DNA of 64,000 nucleotides from JBGAJN01 sp044224905. GTDB lineage: Bacteria > Verrucomicrobiota > Verrucomicrobiia > Limisphaerales > JBGAJN01. The stretch's first letter is position 1. Each line of letters starts with the position of its first letter. The stretch spans positions 1,736,001-1,800,000 of the forward strand of contig JBGAJN010000002.1 in NCBI GenBank assembly GCA_044224905.1, written 5' to 3'. Below are positions 7,900 through 16,943 of the stretch, piece by piece. A model generated the notes under the pieces. The model searched no databases. It was not told the origin of the DNA and worked only from the letters and a program-made list of their open reading frames with translations. The position numbers were made by a program, and so were the translations under genes.

Positions 7900-8790
7900 A
7901 TGAAAACGGCGTCCATGCCTTCCACCACGGCCTTCAGTTCCCACATGGGCGAGAAGGCAGCATGGGCGCCGTCGTCGCTTGCGCGAGGGAAAACGGCTCC
8001 TGCGCCCGGCGCTCGGCTTCCGGCAATTTCGCGACCGCTGCTGAAGTGGTTCACTTGGTATTCGCGTCGCTACATCCGCCGGCATTTTCATTCACTGCGA
8101 ATCTCCCGCACCGGATTGCCCGCGGACACGCGCGGACTCCCGCTCGTGCTGTATACCAATCACGCGTCGTGGTGGGACCCGTTGGTCTGCCTAGTTCTGA
8201 AAGCGGAGTTCTTTCCCGAGCGTGCGGGCTTTGCTCCGATCGATGCCGCGATGTTGGAGCATTACAAAATGTTTCGAAAGCTCGGTTTCTTCGGCGTCGA
8301 GCAGGGCACGCGACGCGGCGCGGTGCAATTGCTGCGGACCGCGGAAACAATTCTCCGTGATCCCAGTCACTTGCTAGCGATCACGCCGCAAGGTCGTTTC
8401 GCCGATGTCCGCGAGCGTCCGGTTCGGTTTCAGTCTGGACTGGGTCACGTCGCCGCGCGGGTGGAACGGGCGCTATTCGTTCCGTTGGCGATGGAATTTG
8501 TTTTCTGGGAAGAACGCCTGCCGGAGATCCTGGTGCGCTTTGGGAATCCGATTGAAGTGAAGCACGAGCACGCGAAGGCGTTCGATGCGAATGATTACAC
8601 GACACTCTTTGAACAGGAGATTACGGCAACACAAGACGCCTTATCTGCGGAGTCGGAACGCCGTGATCCTGAGGCGTTCCAAGTCATCCTTAGCGGGGGC
8701 GCGGGACAAGGCGGCGTCTACGATTGGTGGCGCGCGCTCCGAGCCAAAGTTCGCGGCGAAGCATTCAAACAGGAGCATGGCCGCAAATGA
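7900..8790 (+). CDS. crtO: PlsC-like acyltransferase (CrtO-like) of the carotenoid cluster
   Basis: A 1-acylglycerol-phosphate acyltransferase-fold protein of 296 residues. The catalytic H-x4-D motif is in NHASWWDP (about residue 85), followed by a second block FFGVEQGTRRGAVQLL and a third PQGRFADVRERPVRFQSGLG. In C30 xanthophyll pathways the final enzyme acylates the sugar-esterified carotenoid, and this protein is the natural candidate. ATG 7900 is chosen over an upstream TTG at 7891. Its stop TGA overlaps the start of the glycosyltransferase (ATGA at 8787), so the two are likely translationally coupled. The first 40 residues look disordered and lack a signal peptide, so membrane contact is probably through the acyltransferase core. 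A role in phospholipid synthesis cannot be excluded from sequence alone. Confidence 0.85.
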   Translation: MKTASMPSTTAFSSHMGEKAAWAPSSLARGKTAPAPGARLPAISRPLLKWFTWYSRRYIRRHFHSLRISRTGLPADTRGLPLVLYTNHASWWDPLVCLVLKAEFFPERAGFAPIDAAMLEHYKMFRKLGFFGVEQGTRRGAVQLLRTAETILRDPSHLLAITPQGRFADVRERPVRFQSGLGHVAARVERALFVPLAMEFVFWEERLPEILVRFGNPIEVKHEHAKAFDANDYTTLFEQEITATQDALSAESERRDPEAFQVILSGGAGQGGVYDWWRALRAKVRGEAFKQEHGRK

Positions 8791-9962
8791 GCTGGGACAC
8801 ACTCGCCATTAGCGCCCTCGTGCTGGCCGCAATTCCGTGCGGCTTGTTCCTCACGAATCTGTTCGTGTATCGCCCGCTCCCGAAACTTGCTTCCCGGACC
8901 GAGAGCTCGGTGAGTGTTTTGATTCCCGCAAGGAACGAAGAGCAAAACATTCGCGCGACGTTGGAAGCTGTGTTGGCCAATCGTGGGGTCGAATTCGAGG
9001 TCGTCGTGCTCGACGACCATTCCACTGATCGCACGGCGGAGATTGTCAGCGAGTTCGGCCGATGCGACTCGCGGGTCCGCCTGGAACGCGCGCCGCCACT
9101 TCCGGCCGGTTGGTGCGGCAAACAACACGCGTGTCATGTGCTGGCAAAACTTGCGCGGCATCCGTTGTTTGTCTTCATCGATGCCGATGTGCGGCTCGCG
9201 CCCGATGCGCTGGCGCGGATGGTGAACTTCATGGAGCGCAGCGGAGTGGCGTTGGCCAGTGGCGTGCCGCGCCAGGAGTTGGGGACGTTTTCTGAACGGC
9301 TGCTCATTCCGTTGATCCATTTTATTCTGCTCGGTTTCCTCCCGATGCACGCGATGCGGCGGACGCTGATGCCCGGACTCTCGGCGGGCTGCGGACAACT
9401 GTTTATCACGCGACGCGACGCCTACGAACACAGCGGCGGCCACGCACTGCTTCGCGAATCGCTTCACGACGGCATCAAGCTGCCCCGCGTTTTCCGCAGT
9501 GCCGGATGGCGCACCGATCTCTTCGACGCGACCGATGTCGCGGCATGTCGCATGTATCGAGCCGACGGGGAGGTTTGGCGCGGCTTGGGCAAAAACGCCA
9601 CCGAAGGACTGGCTGCGCCGGGAACCATCGTGCCGATGACGTTGCTGCTGCTCGGGGGACAAGTTCTCCCGGTCGTGGTTCTCGTGATGGCTCCCAGTTT
9701 GTCGCTGGTCGGATTGATCGCAGCGGGGGTGGCGACGGTGTTCCTCTTATTGCCGCGGTTCGTAGCGAGTTGGCGTTTTCGCCAATCGATTGGCAGTGCG
9801 TTGCTCCATCCATTCGGAGTGATCGCGTTGCTCGCAATTCAATGGTTTGCCTTGGCGCGGTCGCTGGCGGGTCGCCCGTCAGTGTGGAAGGGGCGTTCTT
9901 ACACTTCTAATTCACCGCAGTGGCCGCTGACGACTAATTCCTCCGTCGCTCCCAAGATTTGA
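8787..9962 (+). CDS. crtQ: family 2 glycosyltransferase, membrane-bound (CrtQ-like)
   Basis: A GT2-fold inverting glycosyltransferase of 391 residues. It begins with a hydrophobic helix (residues 5-25), followed by the GT-A core: SVLIPARNEEQNI, VVLDDHSTD, the metal-binding FIDADVRL, and a later region with ISAGC- and DGIKLPR-like blocks. Two or three hydrophobic helices near the C-terminus place it in the inner membrane. In the staphyloxanthin-like route CrtQ attaches glucose to the carotenoid carboxylate. Here that role follows from the neighbours. ATG 8787 overlaps the acyltransferase stop and is preferred to a reading that begins 21 codons earlier. The following gene starts 1 bp after this stop, so the operon continues. 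Confidence 0.88.
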   Translation: MSWDTLAISALVLAAIPCGLFLTNLFVYRPLPKLASRTESSVSVLIPARNEEQNIRATLEAVLANRGVEFEVVVLDDHSTDRTAEIVSEFGRCDSRVRLERAPPLPAGWCGKQHACHVLAKLARHPLFVFIDADVRLAPDALARMVNFMERSGVALASGVPRQELGTFSERLLIPLIHFILLGFLPMHAMRRTLMPGLSAGCGQLFITRRDAYEHSGGHALLRESLHDGIKLPRVFRSAGWRTDLFDATDVAACRMYRADGEVWRGLGKNATEGLAAPGTIVPMTLLLLGGQVLPVVVLVMAPSLSLVGLIAAGVATVFLLLPRFVASWRFRQSIGSALLHPFGVIALLAIQWFALARSLAGRPSVWKGRSYTSNSPQWPLTTNSSVAPKI

Positions 9963-9963
9963 A

Positions 9964-10518
9964 ATGAGAACAGCCCGCCACGGTGCCCGACATTTGGCCT
10001 CTAGGATCGTTGTGTCCGTTTCGATCATGTTCCTGACGGGCAAGACGCTGGTGGTGGCAGAACAAGCGACGCGGACCGCGAATAAGGTTCAATCGATCGA
10101 ACTGCGCGACCAATACGACGCGCCGCAGAAACTTGCGTTCCCGACGACGAACATCACCGTGTTCACGATCGCGGACAAAAAGGGATCCGAGCAGATGGAC
10201 GAATGGATCGCGGCGCTGAAGAGCCGCTTCGCTGGACGGATCGATATTCATGGACTCGCTGATGTTCGCGGCGTGCCGAAGTTTTTTCAGGGAAGACTGC
10301 GCGCGAAGTTTCGGGAGTCCCGCAAATATCCGGTAATGATGGATTGGACCGGCGCGGTCTGCATACAACTGGGCTATGTCGCCGAGTCCGCAAACATTCT
10401 CATCCTCGGAGTCGACGGCACAATCCTCGATCGCTTCACTGGCGCGGCGACGCCATCAACTCTAGAGAAAGCTTCCTCCGCATTGGAACGCGCGCTCGCC
10501 AGTCGGGCAGACCCGTAA
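9964..10518 (+). CDS. exported thioredoxin-fold protein of unknown function (YtfJ-like) at the end of the crt operon
   Basis: A 184-residue protein with an N-terminal hydrophobic segment (about residues 14-32) that looks like a signal peptide or anchor. The rest resembles thioredoxin-fold proteins of the YtfJ kind: a first strand TNITVFTIADKKG, an interrupted helix, the strand KYPVMMDWTG, and a final ANILILGVDGTILDRFTG stretch. No CxxC pair is present, so thiol-disulfide exchange is not expected. The start codon lies 1 bp after the glycosyltransferase stop, which strongly suggests cotranscription with the carotenoid genes. What it does there is unknown. The fold assignment is by motif layout only. 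Confidence 0.7.
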   Translation: MRTARHGARHLASRIVVSVSIMFLTGKTLVVAEQATRTANKVQSIELRDQYDAPQKLAFPTTNITVFTIADKKGSEQMDEWIAALKSRFAGRIDIHGLADVRGVPKFFQGRLRAKFRESRKYPVMMDWTGAVCIQLGYVAESANILILGVDGTILDRFTGAATPSTLEKASSALERALASRADP

Positions 10519-10599
10519 GAACTTCAAACGAGCGGACCGCTCGACCGGGTCCCGTGCCGCGGTGTTGCCAGCCTTTCGGTCGGCTGCCACGATTGCACC

Positions 10600-11328
10600 G
10601 TGCGTTTTGATTCGCTCCAAACACCTTTCACGCTGCCGCCCGGCTACGCTCGCATCAAGCGGGTAGAGAGTTTTCATGAACTGGTCGCCACGCCACTCGC
10701 TCGCGGCGTTAATGCGCTTTGCTGGCAACGCACGTTGTCAGGGAATTTCGGCGAAGTGGTGGAGCACTTGGTCGTCGGTGAAGGAATTACGACGCTGGAT
10801 GAAGAGCTGCTGAAGAACCTTATCCTGAGCGACGCGGGCCGCGCCGCCATCGACGTCATGCTCGAAGATCAGCGTTTGCTTCGCGAGTACGAGCTTGATC
10901 CCGTTCTCAATTGCATCAATGGCTATCCTCGAGAAGAGAATCCGGGGCCGGTGCCCACGGATGTTTGCTCCTTCCACGTCGACAGTGCGACCTTGGAAAC
11001 CGACACGTGGCTGTGCACCTATTTCGGGCCCGCGAGCGAGGGGTTGCGCAACGACGAAGCGCAACGGCGCGTGGACATTCCCGAGACTCGTGCTGAGCTT
11101 CTGAAACTCTTCGGCGGTGAGGACAACGACGACTTCCGCGAATACCTCCGCGAGAATTGCTACGATCACCACTACGCGCCGCTTCCGCACGCGCACCCAT
11201 TTTCCTTCGGCGTGGGCAATCTGTGGCGCATCGCGGTGGACTGGCCCGGAAGCCCCGTGCCGCCCTGCATCCACCGCGCGCCGACCACGCTTCCCGGTGA
11301 ACCGCCGCGGTTGCTGTTGATTAGTTGA
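10600..11328 (+). CDS. uncharacterised protein resembling DUF1826
   Basis: A 242-residue cytoplasmic protein starting with GTG. An N-terminal ALCWQR block, a central FHVDS followed by LCTYFGP, and a C-terminal HRAPTTLPGEPPRLLL match my recollection of the DUF1826 layout (FHVD...CTYxGP...HRxP...RLLL). DUF1826 has no established function. The conserved His/Asp pairs could bind metal, but this is inference. An extra His-rich insert around residues 185-205 (CYDHHYAPLPHAHPF) precedes the last block. It follows the carotenoid operon by 81 bp, and operon membership is unclear. Confidence 0.6.
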   Translation: MRFDSLQTPFTLPPGYARIKRVESFHELVATPLARGVNALCWQRTLSGNFGEVVEHLVVGEGITTLDEELLKNLILSDAGRAAIDVMLEDQRLLREYELDPVLNCINGYPREENPGPVPTDVCSFHVDSATLETDTWLCTYFGPASEGLRNDEAQRRVDIPETRAELLKLFGGEDNDDFREYLRENCYDHHYAPLPHAHPFSFGVGNLWRIAVDWPGSPVPPCIHRAPTTLPGEPPRLLLIS

Positions 11329-11400
11329 ATTGTTTCGGGGCCGGCGAATCCTCTGAGACGGGGCGGATGTGCGGATGGAGAAGTTTTCCCCATTGCCGCG

Positions 11401-12270
11401 ATGGCGCTGCAAAGCTACTTTTCCGGCATGGATGAGTTTCTGGATTTCTGCGGGCAAAAGTGGAAACCGGTGCGTCACGGGGAACTTTCCTTTTCGCTGT
11501 GGCATGCGCCCATACGCCGGGAGTGGCTCTACTTTTCCATCGAACTAGAGTTCGTACCGCCGTGGCTGGATGACGAGGATTTCGAATCGGAGCATCGGAG
11601 CTTCCACGTGGATGTCCACGGTTGTTTACCCAAACTGGGCGACTGGCGTGCGCTGGCGGGCTTTGACCTTGAGTCGCGCGACGAGTTGGTGTTGGGCGAT
11701 CAAAAAGTGTTGTCCGAGTTGAGCGGTCCCGAGGTGTCGATGTGGAGCCACGGTCTCGGCGGAATTCGTGATCACGCGCGCGATGCGTGGGATACGAGCC
11801 TGAAGTTTGGTCGATGGGAGGGCGATGGCTACGAGCTGACGTTCGATCTGGAGGCGTTTTACCCAGGCGCAGAAGCGAAGCAGGCGAGTTCCGAAATGAT
11901 CCGGCAGGAAGTGGCGGAGTTGTTCGGTGAAGATCCCGGGCAGCCGATCGACGAATCGCTACTGAGCAAGGGATGGAAGTTTCATTATCACGGCCGAGTG
12001 CGGTTCGAAAAACTCACGTGTGTGGTGCCGGTGAATGCAGCTGATCCTATCGGCTGGGCGAAGAAACTTGCCGAACGAGAACTGAAAGCAAAGGAGTTCG
12101 GCTGGTGTCGGGTGAACGGGGGGCACATGTGGGACGGAACCTTTAAGCCCGAGCACGGCGTGAGTGAAGCGGGTCGGCTGGTTATTCTGGATATGCCGTC
12201 GGACTATTTCCGCGAGTGGCAGGCGCAGCAGGAGAAATCAAAGCGCCGCGGGAAGTCAGCGCAGGAGTGA
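11401..12270 (+). CDS. hypothetical protein
   Basis: A soluble 289-residue protein that I do not recognise. It is rich in Trp and acidic residues, has no signal peptide or membrane helix, and ends in a basic tail (KSKRRGKSAQE). Coding is supported by uninterrupted length, synonymous-site GC bias like its neighbours, and the absence of a better frame. A second in-frame ATG at 11428 is an alternative start. It lies 72 bp downstream of the DUF1826-like gene in the same direction. Beyond 12270, the 247 bp to the next gene hold no convincing feature. Confidence 0.65.
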   Translation: MALQSYFSGMDEFLDFCGQKWKPVRHGELSFSLWHAPIRREWLYFSIELEFVPPWLDDEDFESEHRSFHVDVHGCLPKLGDWRALAGFDLESRDELVLGDQKVLSELSGPEVSMWSHGLGGIRDHARDAWDTSLKFGRWEGDGYELTFDLEAFYPGAEAKQASSEMIRQEVAELFGEDPGQPIDESLLSKGWKFHYHGRVRFEKLTCVVPVNAADPIGWAKKLAERELKAKEFGWCRVNGGHMWDGTFKPEHGVSEAGRLVILDMPSDYFREWQAQQEKSKRRGKSAQE

Positions 12271-12517
12271 GCGATTGGGCGCGGCATTTATTGACGGAGA
12301 AAGACGCCGCTGTTGATCAAGTCCCTTGCTGGGCTCGTAATCACATTTGTCGCCAACGTGGTGGGATAGGCGAGGTGAACTTTCTTGATTCGTGGATTTC
12401 CCGACTCTGTTTCGCCTTTCGTTTATTCTTTGATGAAATCGCTGCCCGATGCCGTCTGAAAATTTCCCACCCGAGATTGCAATGGTGTTGGGAATCGTTT
12501 TGAATCGAAAAAACCAT

Positions 12518-15145
12518 ATGAACTTTTGGAAACCGTTTTCGTCCGTCGTGCTTTTGAGTTTAGTCGCGACGTCGTTGTTGGCTGCGGATGGCGCGAAGAA
12601 AAAGAAAGGCGATGGCAAGTCAAAGCGCTCCGAGCCTGCCGGCCCTGCGGTCAATGAGAACAAGGCCACGCCGATCGGGCGCATCAAGGCGATCAAAGAT
12701 TTCAAGGTCGAGATGCTTTACTCGGTGCCGAGCGATCAGCAGGGCTCTTGGGTGAATCTGTGCGTTGACGGCAAGGGCCGCATCATCGCGAGCGATCAAT
12801 ACGGCGGCCTCTTCCGCTTCCCGGCGCCAGCGCCCGGTCAGCCGCTCGATCCGAAAACGATCGAGAAGATTCCGGCCGCCATTCGTGCCGCGAACGGTTT
12901 GCTGTGGCTCAATAACGGCCTCTACGTCGCCGTCAACGATTACGAAAACAAAATCCCCAGCGGCGTTTATCGCATCACCAGCTCGAAGGGCGACGACACG
13001 CTCGACAAGGTGGAGTTGCTTCGTGAAATGCAGGCACGGGGCGATCACGGTGTGCACGCGATCGTGCCCACGCCGGACGGCAAGTCATTGTATCTCGTGA
13101 CCGGCAACGGCACGAAGCCGACGGAGTTCAGCGGATCGAAAGTGCCGCTCAACTGGGGCGAAGATCATCTCCTCCCGCGCATGCCCGACGGTCGAGGCTT
13201 CATGCGCGACGTTCTTGGACCGGGCGGAATCATTTACCAAATGTCGCTCGATGGGAAAAAGTTCACGCCGTATTCGTCCGGCTTCCGCAACATCTTCGAT
13301 GCGGCAGTCAATCGCGATGGCGAACTGTTCACCTACGACGCCGACATGGAATATGACTTCAACACGTCGTGGTATCGGCCTACACGCATCTGCCACGCGA
13401 CGAGCGGCGCGGAATTTGGCTGGCGCAATGGTGCGGGCAAGCGCCCTGAATGGTATCCGGACAACCTCGGTCCCGTGCTCAACATCGGACCGGGTTCGCC
13501 CACGGGCGTGACGTTCGGCTACGGCGCGAAGTTCCCGGCCAAATATCAAGAGGCGATGTTCGCCCTCGATTGGAGCTGGGGCAAACTCTACGCAGTGCAT
13601 TTGACTCCGTCGGGTTCCACTTACACCGCGACGAAGGAAGAATTCGTTTACGGTTCGCCGCTGCCGCTGACGGACGTCGTGATTCATCCGCAAGATGGCG
13701 CGATGTATTTCGCGATCGGTGGCCGCAAGGTGCAGTCAGGACTCTATCGCGTCACGTACACCGGCTCGGAATCAACCGCGCCCTCCAAACCCAAAGTCGA
13801 CAGTGCGGCCGCCAAGGCGCGCGCGACACGTCACGAACTCGAAGCCTTCCACGGCCGCGTTGATGCGAAAGCGGTGGGCGCCGCGTGGCGTTATCTCGGC
13901 GACAAGGATCGCAATTTGCGCTGGGCTGCCCGCGTGGCACTCGAATGGCAGCCCGTCGCCACGTGGGCCGACAAGGCGTTGAAGGAAAAGAACACGGCGG
14001 TGCAATTGGAGGCGTTGCTCGGGCTCGCGCGTGCCGCGGGCATTGATCCGCAGCATCGGAAGCCGACGGATCCGCCGCTCGATCGCGCGATGGGCGCGAA
14101 AATTCTCGGCGCGTTGGAGAAATTCGATTGGAAGAAGCTGACCAACGAACAACGCATCTCGCTCGTGCGCACTTACGAGATTTGCTTCGTGCGCTTCGGC
14201 CAGCCGGATGATCAGGATCGTGCACGCATTTTGGCGCAGCTTGATGCGCAATTCCCGGCGGAAAACTTTCCATTGAACTGGGTGTTGTGCGAAACGCTGT
14301 CGTTCCTGCAGTCGCCGACGCTCGCCGCAAAAGGCATGGCGGCGATCAAGAATGCGCCCGGCCAGGAAGAGCAGATCGAATACGCGCGTTCACTGCGGAT
14401 GTTGAAAGCTGGGTGGACCACGCAGCTACGCACCGAGCAATTTAACTGGTTCCTCAAAGCCTCGAACTATCGCGGTGGCGCGAGCTTCTCGAAGTTCATC
14501 GAATTCATCCGCAACGACACCGAAGCGAGTTTGACCGATACGGAAAAATTCGCGCTCAAGGACGTGATCGCGCAGAAGCCGGTGAAGAAATCGCCGCTCG
14601 AAGCGTTGGCCGAAGCGCTCGCCGGCCGCAAGCAGGTGAAGGAATGGACGCTGGAGGAATTGGCGACCGCTGCGGAGAAGGGCGGCCTCAAGAACCGTAG
14701 CTTCGCAAATGGCCGCAAGATGTTCGGCGCGGTCGGCTGCTTCGCCTGCCATCGTTTCGCCAACGAAGGCGGCATGACCGGTCCCGATCTCTCGACGGCG
14801 GGTGCGCGCTATTCGGCGCGCGATTTCCTCGATCAGATCATCAACCCGAGCAAGGTCATCAACGAACAGTTCGTGCCGGTGGTGCTCACGAAGTTGGACG
14901 GTGAAACGGTCACCGGCATCATCGTGAACCTCAGCAACGACTCGGTGCAGGTAAACACGGATCTCACGGATCCGAATCAGCGCGAGGGCGTCGATCGGAA
15001 GCAGGTGAAGAGCATCGAAGTCTCGAAAGTGTCACCGATGCCCGAAGGTTTGCTGAACATGCTCCAGAAAGAGGAGATCATGGATCTTGTTGCCTACGTG
15101 CTGAGCGGCGGCGACGCGAAGAACGCGATGTTCTCGAAGAAATAA
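12518..15145 (+). CDS. PVC-type membrane-bound dehydrogenase with C-terminal haem-binding cytochrome c domain
   Basis: An exported protein of 875 residues. ATG 12518 gives a signal peptide (residues 1-22, ending LLAAD) and a lysine-rich linker. Residues about 60-420 look like the six-bladed propeller found in PVC-type membrane-bound dehydrogenases. A helical HEAT-like region follows, and the C-terminus is the Planctomycetes/Verrucomicrobia haem-binding module with C741-x-x-C744-H745 and then MTGPDLSTAG, DQIINPSKVINEQF and MPEGLL. The module is known from very many paralogues in PVC genomes and is thought to pass electrons from oxidation of sugars or similar substrates in the periplasm. The substrate is not known here. 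Without the 23 extra upstream codons the start coincides with the signal peptide. A strong terminator follows at 15184. Confidence 0.85.
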   Translation: MNFWKPFSSVVLLSLVATSLLAADGAKKKKGDGKSKRSEPAGPAVNENKATPIGRIKAIKDFKVEMLYSVPSDQQGSWVNLCVDGKGRIIASDQYGGLFRFPAPAPGQPLDPKTIEKIPAAIRAANGLLWLNNGLYVAVNDYENKIPSGVYRITSSKGDDTLDKVELLREMQARGDHGVHAIVPTPDGKSLYLVTGNGTKPTEFSGSKVPLNWGEDHLLPRMPDGRGFMRDVLGPGGIIYQMSLDGKKFTPYSSGFRNIFDAAVNRDGELFTYDADMEYDFNTSWYRPTRICHATSGAEFGWRNGAGKRPEWYPDNLGPVLNIGPGSPTGVTFGYGAKFPAKYQEAMFALDWSWGKLYAVHLTPSGSTYTATKEEFVYGSPLPLTDVVIHPQDGAMYFAIGGRKVQSGLYRVTYTGSESTAPSKPKVDSAAAKARATRHELEAFHGRVDAKAVGAAWRYLGDKDRNLRWAARVALEWQPVATWADKALKEKNTAVQLEALLGLARAAGIDPQHRKPTDPPLDRAMGAKILGALEKFDWKKLTNEQRISLVRTYEICFVRFGQPDDQDRARILAQLDAQFPAENFPLNWVLCETLSFLQSPTLAAKGMAAIKNAPGQEEQIEYARSLRMLKAGWTTQLRTEQFNWFLKASNYRGGASFSKFIEFIRNDTEASLTDTEKFALKDVIAQKPVKKSPLEALAEALAGRKQVKEWTLEELATAAEKGGLKNRSFANGRKMFGAVGCFACHRFANEGGMTGPDLSTAGARYSARDFLDQIINPSKVINEQFVPVVLTKLDGETVTGIIVNLSNDSVQVNTDLTDPNQREGVDRKQVKSIEVSKVSPMPEGLLNMLQKEEIMDLVAYVLSGGDAKNAMFSKK

Positions 15146-15183
15146 CTCACTAGGGCAGCCGGTCCGCCCAAGCGGAAATTATT

Positions 15184-15223
15184 AGCCCGCGAATCGTGTG
15201 AATGATTCGCGGGCTTTCTTTTT
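15184..15223 (+). terminator. rho-independent terminator between convergent genes
   Basis: A perfect 12-bp stem (AGCCCGCGAATC pairing with GATTCGCGGGCT) with an 8-nt loop is followed by the T-rich run TTCTTTTT. It lies 38 bp after the cytochrome gene and before the convergent esterase. Confidence 0.88.
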
Positions 15224-15279
15224 GAGTGATGCGCGTGGTAGGCGAGAGAATCTTTCTGGCCTGCCGCCGCGCTGCGATT

Positions 15280-16149
15280 TTACTTCTTCAAATGCTTGTC
15301 GAAGAAGCCTAGCACCAGCGGGCGCAGGTCGCGTTGTTTCGGCTGGAGATGAAACGAGTGCGGCGCGTCGGGAATGATCACGAGTTCATGTTCTGCACCG
15401 GCCTTTTTCAATGCCTCGGCGAATAGTTCGGATTGTTCCATCGCGACGGTTTTGTCCGCGGTGCCGTGGAGGATGAGAATTGGCGGGTTGCTCTTGTCCG
15501 CCCATGTTGATGGTGACGAGACGCGATACAATTCCGGATCCTGGTGGCGTGATCTCCGCCACGCGGAAATGTCTTTCCAATTTGGGAGATCGGCCGGGCC
15601 GTAGAGGTCCACGGCGCATTGCACGCGACAGGAAAATTCTCCGTAAGGTCCCGGCGGATCGAGTTTCGCTTCGGGACCGGTCACGGCAACCATCGCCGCG
15701 AGATGCCCGCCTGCCGACCCACCGATCACGCCGATGCGCTCGGGATTGATCTGGAGCCGGTCGGCATTCGCCCGGAGCCAACGCACGGCGGTCTTGCACT
15801 CGTGGAGATTTTGCGGCCAGACGACGTTCGTTTTGCCGGACTTGGCGAGGACGTAGTTGATGCTCATTCCGACATAGCCGTTGAGCGCGAGGTTGGTGCC
15901 GATGTTGATCTCGCGCGTGGCGCCTTTGTCGCCGCCCGACCAACCGCCGCCGTGGATGATCAGCACGGCGGGGCGGCGTTGGCCTTCCGGAGTTGTCGTC
16001 GGTAGGTAAAGATCCGCCTTTTCTGCGCGGCCTCCGCCGAGATAGTCGACGTCCTTCTCGATGCGCACGCCATCTGCAGCAGAGGAGAGCAGGGGAGCGA
16101 ACAGGGCAATCAGTAGCGTGACGAAGTTTCTTTTCATAATCGTGCTCAT
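15280..16149 (-). CDS. exported alpha/beta hydrolase (BD-FAE-like esterase/lipase)
   Basis: A 289-residue secreted esterase of the alpha/beta hydrolase fold. A signal peptide is visible (KRNFVTLLIALFAPLLSSAA). The oxyanion hole motif HGGGWSGGDKG is near residue 67, the nucleophile serine is in GVIGGSAGGHLA, the acid is probably in ILHGTADKTV, and the histidine in PDAPHSFHLQ. Related enzymes remove acetyl or feruloyl groups from plant polysaccharides or hydrolyse short esters. ATG 16149 overlaps the stop of the upstream gene (ATGA), which argues for this start over ATG 16137 and for translational coupling with the DUF1080-like protein. A shared role in carbohydrate breakdown is inferred. Confidence 0.88.
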   Translation of the reverse strand: MSTIMKRNFVTLLIALFAPLLSSAADGVRIEKDVDYLGGGRAEKADLYLPTTTPEGQRRPAVLIIHGGGWSGGDKGATREINIGTNLALNGYVGMSINYVLAKSGKTNVVWPQNLHECKTAVRWLRANADRLQINPERIGVIGGSAGGHLAAMVAVTGPEAKLDPPGPYGEFSCRVQCAVDLYGPADLPNWKDISAWRRSRHQDPELYRVSSPSTWADKSNPPILILHGTADKTVAMEQSELFAEALKKAGAEHELVIIPDAPHSFHLQPKQRDLRPLVLGFFDKHLKK

Positions 16150-16793
16150 TGCAGTTCCCAAACCTTGACGTTGTCCACGATCACTTCCTGTCCATCTTTT
16201 CCTGCGGCGCGGAAAACGAGTCCGGGCTTCTTAACGTGGAAATCCTTTGCTGTGGCGCGCAGCGGTTCCTTTCCGGTGACGCGCGCGATCACGTCGTTGC
16301 CCTTATTCTCCAACAGCAACGTGTACCACTGGCCGCGTTCGAATTTTGTTTCCGCTTTGGCGTGCACGATGTTCTTCGAATTAGGATTCGACTTGTCGTT
16401 GTGCTCCGTGATCGACCACGAATTGGGCGAGATGATCACCGAGTAGAGGTGACCCTTCTTTTTCAGCTCTCCCGCAGCGGGGTCGAAACCGAGGTGAAAG
16501 GATGTGCCGCCCTCGAACTTGAAATCGAGCTGGATCGCGACGTCTTGCACTGGAAGCGGTTTGCGAAACGCCCCGGCGTGGTGTTCCGCCGCCACTTCGC
16601 TCAGATGCAACGCGCCGTCCGCAACGCTGATCTTCCCGGTGTTCTTGTTCCATCCTTTCGGCACGGAGGCGCCGTCGAACTTTTCCTCGAGGAGCAACTT
16701 TCCCTTCTTGCCGAGCGTGGGGTCGATATCGGCGGCGGTTGCGTTTGCGGCAAGGATGAAACTGACGATTGCGAGAAGGGCGGATGTTTTCAT
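16146..16793 (-). CDS. exported DUF1080/LamG-like concanavalin-fold protein
   Basis: A 215-residue exported protein. ATG 16793 gives a clean signal peptide (residues 1-20, ending ATAADI). The body is a single beta-jelly-roll of the DUF1080 (3-keto-disaccharide hydrolase-like) or LamG type, with LLLEEKFDGASVPKGW at the start, a central ITEHNDKSNPNS and the closing GQEVIVDNVKVWEL. DUF1080 proteins are abundant in planctomycetes and verrucomicrobia and are linked to glycan breakdown. Whether this copy is catalytic cannot be seen. Its stop overlaps the esterase start. Upstream, 150 bp separate it from the divergent cytochrome/monooxygenase gene and should hold both promoters, but none is clear. 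Confidence 0.78.
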   Translation of the reverse strand: MKTSALLAIVSFILAANATAADIDPTLGKKGKLLLEEKFDGASVPKGWNKNTGKISVADGALHLSEVAAEHHAGAFRKPLPVQDVAIQLDFKFEGGTSFHLGFDPAAGELKKKGHLYSVIISPNSWSITEHNDKSNPNSKNIVHAKAETKFERGQWYTLLLENKGNDVIARVTGKEPLRATAKDFHVKKPGLVFRAAGKDGQEVIVDNVKVWELQ

Positions 16794-16943
16794 GAATGGA
16801 GTCGTTACGTGATCGGAGGTGAGCATTTGGACAAATTGGACTCTGAGCAAGCCTTAGATATTGCGAAAGAGTTTGCCGCAGCCGGGGAACGTTTTGCACA
16901 TTTCTGTAACGAGTGACTGCTGGTTGTCGTCACTTCGCCCGTA

